Below are positions 23,901 to 30,733 of a stretch of DNA of 37,997 nucleotides, in pieces. The notes under the pieces are model-generated. The model was given only the letters and a program-made list of their open reading frames with translations. It did no database searches and was not told the DNA's origin. How positions within the stretch are numbered: position 1 is the stretch's first letter; the number at the start of each line of letters is the position of its first letter. Source of the stretch: Dehalococcoidia bacterium (GTDB taxonomy: Bacteria; Chloroflexota; Dehalococcoidia; Dehalococcoidales; Fen-1064). Where the stretch lies: NCBI GenBank assembly GCA_011171075.1, contig DUFD01000049.1:1-37997 (forward strand), read 5' to 3'. The translations under genes and the position numbers were made by a program.

Positions 23901-25465
23901 GCAGTATCGAGACTCCCGAAGAAGAACGTGACGAGGTACTGGCATCAGTACTGGGCGAGTGGCTGCAGTTCTACGGTCCGGTGAACGTTGATTTCATCAA
24001 TAACACGCTCGGGATTGACAAGCAGCGTCTGTCACTGGTACTCGAGGACCTGATTGATTCTCAGGACATCATCACGGGTCAACTGATGAGCGGAGGCACC
24101 GAAAACGAGGTCTGTGACAGCGAGAACTTTGAGATACTGCTCAGGCAGATGCGGGCAAGCGCCGTACCGGTCTTCGAGCCGGTGGATATAGAATGGCTGC
24201 CACTATTCCTTGCCCGGTACCAGGGCCTGACACAGCCGGAGAGCAGTGTCGAGGGGTTGTTTCGGAACATCGAACAGATGCTCTGCTTACCGTTACCGGC
24301 TGAGATGTGGGAGACGGATATTTTACCGGCACGATTACACCCCTACGCCACCTCCTGGCTCGATACCATCATGCAGGAAGGTGAGCTTCGCTGGACGGGC
24401 AGTGCCAACCGCCGTGTTGCCTTCTGCTTCGAGCCCGACCTCGACCTGTTGCGAGAGAATAACGAATCTTCTGATGGCGATACCTGGCGAGAAGAGGAAA
24501 CGATTTTCGAGGAGCTTTTTCCGCACGGGCGGGGTCGTTATGACTTCGCCACGCTGATGGATATGTCGAAATACCGCTCGGACCGGCTATCGGACCGTCT
24601 CTGGAGGGAGGTATGGCAGGGCAGGGTCAGCAACGATACCTTCGCGGCACTGCGTAAGGGAATAGAAAACCGGTACCAGGTACCGAAGACAACCAACACA
24701 ACCACAAGCAGGACAAACCGCAGGAGCCGGGGCCGCCGAACGGCTACTCGTGCCGGATTCTCGCGATGGAAGGGCTCCCTACCATCGGCCGGCAACTGGT
24801 TCCAGCTCCCAGCTCCCGAAACCTCTAACGACCTCATTGAGACCGAGGAGAGGAAGAAAGACCGGGCAAGGCTGCTGCTGGACCGCTACGGGATTCTCTT
24901 TAAACAACTACTTGAGCGTGAGTCACCCGCGTTCCAGTGGCCGAATATCTTTCGGGCGTTGCGTCTCATGGAACTATCGGGAGAGGTGCTGGCCGGTTAT
25001 TTCTTTCATGGCATCCCCGGACCGCAGTTCATCTCGCACCAGGCGTTCCGTATGTTGCAGCGCAGGTTGCCAGAGGACGCCGTCTATTGGGTAAACGCCA
25101 CCGACCCCGCGTCAGTCTGCGGACTTCAGATCGAGGCAATAAGAGGGTCATTACCGAAACGCGTTTCCGGGACGCACCTGGTATACCTGGGCAACAAACC
25201 AGTGGTAATATCACAGCGAAACGGTGGCGCACTGACGTTCAATGTGCCACCCGACGACCCACATCTGCCGGAGTACCTGGGCTTCCTGCACAATCTGCTG
25301 ACGAGGCAGTTCCAGCCGGTGCGCCGCATCACTATCAAGACAATCAACGGTGAAGACGCCTCCGGGAGCGACTACCTGGATACCCTGCGGACATGCTTCG
25401 ACGTCATGGTTGACTACAGGAACGTTATCCTTTACCGTAAGGTGAGTGGCCAGGGAAGCAAGTAA
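20969..25465 (+). CDS. lhr: Lhr-like giant DEAD/DEAH-box helicase
   Basis: A 1498-residue superfamily-2 helicase close in size to E. coli Lhr (about 1538). Motif I is TAPTGSGKT (42-50), motif Ia VSPLKALNND, motif II DEVH (165-168), motif III SATIRP, and in the second RecA domain VVATNSLELGIDIG and QRVGRAGHQ (motifs V-VI). The long remainder holds the Lhr winged-helix and beta-barrel region and an Lhr C-terminal domain. Around residues 1235-1260 is a basic low-complexity linker (TNRRSRGRRTATR). Lhr proteins translocate 3' to 5' on DNA and are linked to repair; in E. coli the C-terminal domain has glycosylase activity, which I cannot verify here. GTG start 20969 is supported by GGAG seven bases upstream. 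The reductase follows after 35 bases. Confidence 0.95.
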   Translation: MSALSQFHPLIARWFVERLGQPTEVQKQSWQKITSGEHLLITAPTGSGKTLAAFLWAINQLVTGQFPTGHTSVLYVSPLKALNNDIQRNLLGPLGELRGIFHEAGTDFPDIGVRTRSGDTPPSDRLQMQRHPPEILITTPESLNLLLSSAGGRSILRGISTVILDEVHAVVGTKRGTYLMTAVERLVPLSGEFQRIALSATIRPVETVAEFIGGFRLEGTPSSPNHIARPVSIVRSDATKQYDIHVRFPEETYQRVQDSIWDPLTDEFRKTITRNRSTLLFANSRRLCEKLAQKINSGEESGLAYVHHGSLSREIRTEVERRLRDGELKAVVATNSLELGIDIGALDEVIMVQSPNSVSSAIQRVGRAGHQVGEISRGTIFPTHSQDLLEAAVLAPAIINHDMEAIEPILCPLDVLAQVIVSMVGVETWDIDELYMHLTTSYPYRHLSREQFDLVLNMLGGRYTDSRVRELKPYVSIDRLDNTVAATRGALLAVYTSGGVIPDRGYFRLRHSESNALIGELDEEFVWEASIGQTFTLGTQSWRIERITHNDVFVLPGSPKVMATPFWRGEENYRDFHFSERLGQFLETSNEKLEERDFSTWLRDNHCMDRKAAAQLVNFLKSQKESTGCDLPHRHHILAEFVSSGPGGVPGNQLILHTMWGGRVNRPFAMALDAAWEEQFGHRLEVYTSNDHIVIQLPDEVSGEEVLSLVTSATVEQLLRERLEGSGFFGARFRECAGRSLLITHNRISERMPLWMSRLRSQKLLDAVLQYDDFPILLETWRTCLRDEFDLESLRLVLAELESGAISWSETHTSYPSPMAQSISWKQTNEYMYMGDEPAAGVTSKLRGDLLEHVVFTPGLRPQIAPELVRQFELKRQRLATGYSPEAPRDLVDWVKERLLIPASEWEQLLQAIHNDHDVEIDLLLESVSERLVCILPSGASEPLIVALEMLPRVRYGLYGTEEIPTEPICPSATAPRSSIETPEEERDEVLASVLGEWLQFYGPVNVDFINNTLGIDKQRLSLVLEDLIDSQDIITGQLMSGGTENEVCDSENFEILLRQMRASAVPVFEPVDIEWLPLFLARYQGLTQPESSVEGLFRNIEQMLCLPLPAEMWETDILPARLHPYATSWLDTIMQEGELRWTGSANRRVAFCFEPDLDLLRENNESSDGDTWREEETIFEELFPHGRGRYDFATLMDMSKYRSDRLSDRLWREVWQGRVSNDTFAALRKGIENRYQVPKTTNTTTSRTNRRSRGRRTATRAGFSRWKGSLPSAGNWFQLPAPETSNDLIETEERKKDRARLLLDRYGILFKQLLERESPAFQWPNIFRALRLMELSGEVLAGYFFHGIPGPQFISHQAFRMLQRRLPEDAVYWVNATDPASVCGLQIEAIRGSLPKRVSGTHLVYLGNKPVVISQRNGGALTFNVPPDDPHLPEYLGFLHNLLTRQFQPVRRITIKTINGEDASGSDYLDTLRTCFDVMVDYRNVILYRKVSGQGSK

Positions 25466-25500
25466 ATCCCTCTGGTAACAAGAGAACGGAGGATACCGCA

Positions 25501-27435
25501 GTGAGCAGCGAATTCAAGAAGCTTTTTGAGCCGGGGCAAATAGGGAAAATGCAGGTGAAGAACCGGATTGTGATGCCGCCGATGGGTACCGGTTATCACG
25601 ATGAAGGAGGTTACGTCAGCCAGAGGTTTATCGACTACCTCGAAGCCAGGGCCAAAGGTGGGGTAGGCCTCATTATAGTCGAGGTAACGGCACCGGCAGT
25701 CGAGTGTAACGTTCGCAACTTCCAGTTGACCCTCGGCAACGAAAGCTACATACCCGGCTTCAGAGAACTGGCTGAGGTAGTCCACCGTCACGGTGCCAAG
25801 ATTGCCGTGCAGTTGCATCACTCCAGCTGGGAGTTGAGAAACGGCGAACCGGTGCAGGTAGGCCCTTCAGCGGTGATAGTGCCTGCCCGCGTTATGGGTG
25901 TTTCCGGCACCCCTCCCCATGAGCTGAGCCGCGAGGAAATTAAAGAGAGAGTGCAGTGGTTTGCGACAGCAGCGGGTCTGGCCAAGGAGACCGGTCTCGA
26001 CGGCGTGGAGGTACACGGTGCCCACCAGTACCTGGTAGCCTCGTTCCTCTCTCCTTCGACCAACAAGCGTACCGATGAATACGGCGGCAGTGCGGAGAAC
26101 CGGGCAAGATTTATGGTCGAGATTATCCGGGCCATCAGGGAGACAGTGGGACCCGACTTCCCGGTCTGGCCCCGTCTTAACGGACAGGAATTCGGCTTTG
26201 AGGATGCCCTCACTATCGAGGAGACGAAACAGACTGTCCCGATGTTTGTTGAAGCTGGGGCCGATGCTGTCCATGTTTCTGCCTATGGCGCCTATTCCTT
26301 CGCTATCCGTGCCCCGATTTGCGATATTCCGGGATTTCAAATACCCCTCGCCGAAGAGGTCAAGAAGGTCACCAGCGTCCCGGTTATCGCTGTCGGCAGG
26401 CTCGATGCCGAGCTAGGGGAGCAGATACTGAAAGAGGGCAAAGCTGATTTCGTCGCGATTGGCCGTCGTCTCATAGCTGACCCCGAGCTTCCCAATAAAG
26501 TCGCCAGTGGCAGACTGGACGAAATCATCCCCTGCATCAACTGCATGGAGTGCATTGAGCGCCCCGTCACCGAAGGTCGGGGCACCGCCTGCGCCGTAAA
26601 CGCTGTCACGGGACATGAGAGAGAGTGCCAGATTCAACCGACGGCCAGGGCCATGAAGGTCGTGGTCGTTGGTGGAGGGCCAGCCGGCATGGAAGCCGCC
26701 AGGGTAGCCGCCCTGAGGGGGCACCGGGTAATACTATTTGAGAAAAAACCCGCACTCGGCGGGCTGCTGCTCGTGGCAACCCTGCCACCTTACAAGGAGG
26801 AACTCGCGCTCCTGACAAAATACATGGCCGAACAGCTAAACAGTGCCGGTGTTGATGTCCGGTTGAATACCGAGGCTACCCCTGAAGTAATTGAGGAAGA
26901 AAACCCCGATGCCGTAGTTATCGCTGTCGGCGGAATCCCTATAATACCCGATATACCCGGCGTTGACGCCCCGAACGTGATTGTTGCCCAGGATGTTCTT
27001 GCCGGGAGAGATATCGGTCAGAACGTGGCCATCATCGGAGGTGGTATGGTCGGCTGTGAGACAGGACACTACCTGGCAAACACAGGCAAGAACGTGACCA
27101 TTATCGAGATACTTAAGCGGATGGCGAATGATGTCTCGCCGATGGTGAGACGCCGCCTCCTCGACGGGCTGAGGGCAAAGGAGGTAGCCATGATAACCAG
27201 CGCCAACTGCGAGGAAATAACGGAGAATGGCGTACTGGTTATGACCGGTGAAGGCGAAAGGCAGAGGATTCCGGCTGATTCGATTGTGCTGGCAGTTGGT
27301 TACCGGCCGAACGATGTATTATTCCGGGCAATCGAAAGCAGATTCAGCAACGTACACTACATCGGGGACGCCGCCAATCCGTCGCGAATCAGAGAGGCTA
27401 TCAACGCCGGCTATCAGGCTGGACTCTACATATAA
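25501..27435 (+). CDS. NADH:flavin oxidoreductase / 2,4-dienoyl-CoA reductase-like Fe-S flavoenzyme
   Basis: A 644-residue enzyme of the old-yellow-enzyme two-domain class. Residues 1 to about 335 form the FMN TIM barrel (NRIVMPPMGTGY, GVEVHGAHQYLVASFLSP, RTDEYGGSAENRARF). A [4Fe-4S] site follows with Cys345, 348, 351 and 364 (CINCMEC, then C after 12 residues); the family usually has three residues between the second and third Cys, here two. Residues about 385 onward are the FAD and NAD(P) domains (VVVVGGGPAGMEAARVAAL, VAIIGGGMVGCETG). It reduces activated double bonds such as enoyl-CoAs or enones; exact substrate open. GTG start 25501 follows GGAGGATACCGCA. Confidence 0.93.
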   Translation: MSSEFKKLFEPGQIGKMQVKNRIVMPPMGTGYHDEGGYVSQRFIDYLEARAKGGVGLIIVEVTAPAVECNVRNFQLTLGNESYIPGFRELAEVVHRHGAKIAVQLHHSSWELRNGEPVQVGPSAVIVPARVMGVSGTPPHELSREEIKERVQWFATAAGLAKETGLDGVEVHGAHQYLVASFLSPSTNKRTDEYGGSAENRARFMVEIIRAIRETVGPDFPVWPRLNGQEFGFEDALTIEETKQTVPMFVEAGADAVHVSAYGAYSFAIRAPICDIPGFQIPLAEEVKKVTSVPVIAVGRLDAELGEQILKEGKADFVAIGRRLIADPELPNKVASGRLDEIIPCINCMECIERPVTEGRGTACAVNAVTGHERECQIQPTARAMKVVVVGGGPAGMEAARVAALRGHRVILFEKKPALGGLLLVATLPPYKEELALLTKYMAEQLNSAGVDVRLNTEATPEVIEEENPDAVVIAVGGIPIIPDIPGVDAPNVIVAQDVLAGRDIGQNVAIIGGGMVGCETGHYLANTGKNVTIIEILKRMANDVSPMVRRRLLDGLRAKEVAMITSANCEEITENGVLVMTGEGERQRIPADSIVLAVGYRPNDVLFRAIESRFSNVHYIGDAANPSRIREAINAGYQAGLYI

Positions 27436-27475
27436 CCTGCTCGTTGGCCTTTTTTATGTTCTTGAGGACAACCAG

Positions 27476-27766
27476 TTACTCTACGTAGATACGCACCTTT
27501 TCCCTGCCACCACGCATGATGGCAATTTCCAGGACATCCGGTGCGCCCACCAGATGCTCGATATCCTGTTCTGTCAGGTCACGCAGGTCTTGGTACATAC
27601 CATGGTCGGTAAGGATTTCGGTAAGACCAATCGCTGTATCGGGGATAAGGGTATCAAGCTTCACCCCAGCACGTATCAGGGCTACGGGGATACGGACGGC
27701 CGTTCGCCTGGACTCCGACCCCGGGTTTCCATAGGATGCCCTATCGATACAGAGGTACCTTACCAT
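27476..27766 (-). CDS. Small conserved-looking hypothetical protein
   Basis: A 96-residue protein whose core reads TAVRIPVALIRAGVKLDTLIP, then GLTEILTDHGMYQDLRDLTEQDIEHLV and a beta end REKVRIYVE. I know this VRIP..LIRAG.KL..LIP pattern, ending in KVR.., from small hypothetical proteins of anaerobes that often sit beside SHOCT-like or anti-sigma-type genes, but their role is unknown. The first ~20 residues look less regular and the start ATG at 27766 has no clear ribosome binding site, so the real start could be further in. It converges on the reductase gene with 40 bases between stops. A long plus-strand frame across it is antisense. Confidence 0.62.
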   Translation of the reverse strand: MVRYLCIDRASYGNPGSESRRTAVRIPVALIRAGVKLDTLIPDTAIGLTEILTDHGMYQDLRDLTEQDIEHLVGAPDVLEIAIMRGGREKVRIYVE

Positions 27767-27898
27767 AGTATTTACAATCCTAGCGCTTTCAGGTTAGATA
27801 TCGGTTTGTGGTCCGTATTAACCGGGTAGTAATTACCAGAAGAAACCACGTCAAGCATAGTGAAATGCCTGTTACCAGGTGTGTGAGAATGAAAGGAC

Positions 27899-27936
27899 TG
27901 CAAAGGTTTTGGTGGACTAGGGCTGTAACCTTTGCA
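27899..27936. other. 10-bp inverted repeat at the 3' end of a small gene
   Basis: TGCAAAGGTT (27899-27908) and AACCTTTGCA (27927-27936) are perfect inverted repeats with an 18-base loop that contains the stop codon of the minus-strand gene ending at 27917. It may serve as a weak terminator, without a clear U-tract. Confidence 0.45.
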
Positions 27937-28153
27937 TGAGTAGAAGTGAGGGTATCAGTATCATCAGGGCCAGCGCCAGTATCGTCAGCACCAGAGTCAG
28001 GGGCTTCAGCTTCCGTTTCTCTGGCACGGTACTGTGTTCCGGCGCCGGACTGAGCTCGGTCTGCTCTTCGACGACTGTTTTTTCTTGGGGGACCTCGGTC
28101 ACAACACCGAAATCTACTTCCACTACTGATGATGATGTTACCTGTCTTTTCAT
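27917..28153 (-). CDS. Small tail-anchored membrane protein, hypothetical
   Basis: A 78-residue protein with an acidic/threonine-rich cytoplasmic part (residues 1-47, rich in Glu, Val, Pro, Ser) and a single C-terminal hydrophobic helix (LTLVLTILALALMILIPSLLL) preceded by KRKLK, giving an N-in orientation. No homologue recognised. The start ATG at 28153 is only about three bases from the predicted transcription start of the promoter at 28163-28191, so the mRNA would be almost leaderless. The gene sits between a hypothetical protein and a CPBP protease on the same strand. It could be spurious, but its promoter and membrane-helix layout favour a real gene. Confidence 0.5.
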   Translation of the reverse strand: MKRQVTSSSVVEVDFGVVTEVPQEKTVVEEQTELSPAPEHSTVPEKRKLKPLTLVLTILALALMILIPSLLLMQRLQP

Positions 28154-28162
28154 CCTAACTCA

Positions 28163-28191
28163 ACTATAATTTCCATACCGACAGCACACAA
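28163..28191 (-). promoter_or_regulatory. Promoter of the small membrane protein
   Basis: On the minus strand TTGTGT (28186-28191), 17-base spacer, TATAGT (28163-28168). Transcription would begin just before ATG 28153. Confidence 0.5.
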
Positions 28192-28284
28192 TAGCGCTTT
28201 GGTATGTTAAAAATACGTACTTTAGTCATAGTCCCTAATACATAGTGTGGAATAGAGAAAAATAGTCTGAGGAGAGTCAGGAAA

Positions 28285-28306
28285 GCCATGGGATAACAGC
28301 CATGGC
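28285..28306 (-). terminator. Hairpin after the CPBP protease gene
   Basis: On the minus strand GCCATGG, 8-base loop, CCATGGC, then TTTCC. It lies about 20 bases after the stop of the CPBP gene. The U-run is short, so it is a modest terminator candidate. Confidence 0.45.
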
Positions 28307-28324
28307 ATTGGTATCAGATATCGT

Positions 28325-29170
28325 CTATCTGATTCTACGTGTGAGAACGAGCCAGAGCGCTACGATGCCCATAACACCCAGCCCGATGATGCCACTGCCA
28401 CCCCCCAGCACAGGATTGACATCGGTCACGAGGAACGATGGGAAATAAGCAAGCATCTGGGCATTAAGAGCGGCGTGGGCCACAATGGCGGGCAGGAGGC
28501 TACCCGACGCAATTGTGAGCCAGCCAAAAATAATACCGAGAAATACACACATCACGGTTATCATGAGAATTCCCAGCACTGAATGGTCTTCATAAAGATG
28601 TCCCATTAAAATCAGAGGTGTATGCCACACTCCCCAGATGACCCCGGATATCAGGCAGGCCTTTAGTTTGCCCAGGTGGAGGAGATTCGGTAAGAGGAAA
28701 CCCCGCCAGCCAAACTCCTCACCGAAGGCGTAGGTCATATTCACAATGACCCCCGTAAAGAGTGCCGTAAAGCCAACCACTCCCAGAAGAACTGGCGCCG
28801 ATATGTCAGCCGCTACCCCCAGGGTATCGAGGAACTCTTTGACTGTGGCAGCATCACTGTCAACCCTACCCCAACCTACGGCCAGCGTCAGCCCGTATGT
28901 CACCAAGGCAATCGCCAGCATCAGCAGGTATGCCTTGAAGATATAGCTTTTCTTCCCCCACCTGATACCAGCATCACGCAGTTTTTCCTTGGTCACGAAC
29001 TGCATGATAACGGCCGCCCCGATAGCCGGAACAAACATGGCCAACACCATCAGCACCGTGAACATAATCAGGTTATCGGTGCCACCAAGCAACCAGTTGA
29101 CCAAGTCAATGAGCCAGGTCAGCGGAAAGACAATGGCCACAAAGAGAATGACCTTTTTTCGAGGTGACAT
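28325..29170 (-). CDS. CPBP family intramembrane metalloprotease (CAAX/Abi type)
   Basis: A 281-residue protein with about seven hydrophobic segments. The Abi/CPBP motifs are present: GEEFGWRGFL (EExxxR), IWGVWHTPLI (second motif with His) and a late AIVAHAALNAQ with another His. Members are glutamate-type intramembrane proteases; bacterial roles range from bacteriocin self-immunity to maturation of prenylated or signal proteins. I start at ATG 29170 (MSPRKKVILF), rather than the TTG two codons upstream at 29176; neither has a strong ribosome binding site. A stem-loop (CGGAGT / ACTCCG) is in its leader. No bacteriocin gene is visible nearby. Confidence 0.88.
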   Translation of the reverse strand: MSPRKKVILFVAIVFPLTWLIDLVNWLLGGTDNLIMFTVLMVLAMFVPAIGAAVIMQFVTKEKLRDAGIRWGKKSYIFKAYLLMLAIALVTYGLTLAVGWGRVDSDAATVKEFLDTLGVAADISAPVLLGVVGFTALFTGVIVNMTYAFGEEFGWRGFLLPNLLHLGKLKACLISGVIWGVWHTPLILMGHLYEDHSVLGILMITVMCVFLGIIFGWLTIASGSLLPAIVAHAALNAQMLAYFPSFLVTDVNPVLGGGSGIIGLGVMGIVALWLVLTRRIR

Positions 29171-29193
29171 CTGCAATCTTCAACCCTTTATGT

Positions 29194-29210
29194 CGGAGTA
29201 ACCAACTCCG
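29194..29210. promoter_or_regulatory. Small inverted repeat in the CPBP gene leader
   Basis: CGGAGT (29194-29199) and ACTCCG (29205-29210) with a 5-base spacer, about 24 bases before ATG 29170 on the minus strand. It could be an operator or leader hairpin. The remaining bases up to 29348 show nothing else I can name. Confidence 0.35.
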
Positions 29211-29348
29211 ATAAAATACCGCCACGTAGTTTACCAGAGTGAGAGCGACTTGTCATGCGCTGGCTTCACACGAATAACTACGTACCAGAAATTCCGTCTT
29301 GCTGAATAATGACAGAATCAGCGGTATCACTTTACCATATCGATTTCT

Positions 29349-29377
29349 TTGACAAACAAAGTGCAAAAAGAGATAAT
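29349..29377 (+). promoter_or_regulatory. Promoter of the CoA-transferase operon
   Basis: TTGACA at 29349-29354, 17-base spacer, GATAAT at 29372-29377. Predicted leader of roughly 75 bases to ATG 29460. Confidence 0.7.
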
Positions 29378-29459
29378 TACCCTCAGAAACACAGAGGCAT
29401 GAGGTGACCCCACCGACTCGTGGTTATGTCAAGTCTCTAGATTGGAGCATAAGACTGAT

Positions 29460-30704
29460 ATGGCAGATGAAGAAAAGACAGATGCTATGCTCAGCCCTTA
29501 CCGGGTCCTCGACCTGACCGACGAAAAAGGCCAGCTTGCTGGCAAGCTACTCGGCGACCTGGGTGCCGATGTCATAAAAATAGAAAAACCCGGAGGTGAC
29601 CCCTCCAGAAACCTGGGACCCTTCTATCACGACGAGGTCGACCCCGAAAAAAGCCTTAACTGGTTTGCCTTCAATACAAGTAAAAGGGGCGTAACCCTTG
29701 ATATCGAGAAGCCCGAGGGACAGGAGATTTTCAGGAGACTGGTCAAGAGCGCCGATTTTATCATTGAGTCGTTTCCGCCGGGTTACATGGACAGCCTCGG
29801 ACTGGGATACTCTGAACTGGAAAAGGTCGACCCCGGTATTATTGTGATTGCCATCACACCTTTCGGGCAGACAGGACCGTATCGCGATTTCAAAGCACCC
29901 GACATAGTACTCTGGGCAATGGGTGGGAGGATGTTCGCCATCGGCGATGCCGACCGCCCTCCATTACGGATGAGCCATCACTCCCAGGCATACATCCAGG
30001 CGGCTCTCGATGCTGGACTATCGGCAATGATGGCCCTTAATTATCGGCAGATGACTGGAGAAGGCCAGTTTATAGATATATCAATACAGACTGCGCTGGT
30101 ACAGTCAGGTGAAACCGGCTGGGACTTACGGAAGCGTTTTCAGCCGCGAGGGGGAATGCGCAATCCCGGCGTCCAGATTACACGCACCTGGTCCTGCAAG
30201 GACGGACTGGTCACCTGGGTGTATATGCCCGGCCAGTTCAGGGCAGCCACCAACATAGCCTTCGTTAACTGGCTGGACAGCGAGGGGATGGCCACCGATT
30301 TCCTCAAGGAGTTTGACTGGGAAGAGTTTGATTATGCCGAAGTCACCCAGGAAATAATGGACCGCCTCGAGGAACCCACCGCCAAGTTCTTCATGTCGCA
30401 CACCAAGCTGGAACTACTGGAGGGGGCCGTCCAGCATCGCATCCTGTTTTATCCCCAGTTCGATACGACGGACCTGTTAGAGAGTGTGCAACTCGACGCC
30501 AGGGAGTACTGGGTAAACCTGGCACACCCCGAGCTAGGCACCACAATTACTTACCCCGGTCCTTTCGCCAAGCTCTCAGAAACACCCATCAAAATAACAC
30601 GCCGCGCTCCTCTCATCGGGGAACATAACCACGAAATCTACGAAGATGAACTGGGCATTCCCGGCGAAGAAATCTCGAAACTGAAACAGGCAGGCATCAT
30701 CTAG
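29460..30704 (+). CDS. CaiB/BaiF family (class III) CoA-transferase-like protein, catalytic Asp absent
   Basis: A 414-residue class III CoA-transferase fold: LGADVIKIEKPGGDPSR, FAFNTSKRGVTLDI, IESFPPGYMDSLGLGY, FGQTGPY and TGEGQFIDIS, ending with RAPLIGEHN. In characterised members a conserved Asp (Asp169 of formyl-CoA transferase) accepts the CoA-activated acyl group; aligning by the flanking TGxGQ and AMMAL motifs, that position here is Tyr178 (SQAYIQAAL). So it may be a non-catalytic partner or a different activity. An upstream TTG at 29442 could also start it; I chose ATG 29460, with TGGAG 12 bases upstream. It is followed after 29 bases by a second family member that keeps the Asp. Substrate unknown. 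Confidence 0.9.
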   Translation: MADEEKTDAMLSPYRVLDLTDEKGQLAGKLLGDLGADVIKIEKPGGDPSRNLGPFYHDEVDPEKSLNWFAFNTSKRGVTLDIEKPEGQEIFRRLVKSADFIIESFPPGYMDSLGLGYSELEKVDPGIIVIAITPFGQTGPYRDFKAPDIVLWAMGGRMFAIGDADRPPLRMSHHSQAYIQAALDAGLSAMMALNYRQMTGEGQFIDISIQTALVQSGETGWDLRKRFQPRGGMRNPGVQITRTWSCKDGLVTWVYMPGQFRAATNIAFVNWLDSEGMATDFLKEFDWEEFDYAEVTQEIMDRLEEPTAKFFMSHTKLELLEGAVQHRILFYPQFDTTDLLESVQLDAREYWVNLAHPELGTTITYPGPFAKLSETPIKITRRAPLIGEHNHEIYEDELGIPGEEISKLKQAGII

Positions 30705-30733
30705 TACGGGCCAGCCAGAAAGAGGATAGAAAC

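Noticed and set aside
27248-27829. Plus-strand 193-residue frame
   Set aside because: It overlaps the end of the flavoenzyme gene in another frame and runs antisense to the minus-strand 96-residue gene, which has a more regular composition and a familiar pattern.
27936-28169. Plus-strand 77-residue Ser-rich frame
   Set aside because: Antisense of the small tail-anchored protein; no ribosome binding site and biased Ser/Thr composition typical of a shadow.
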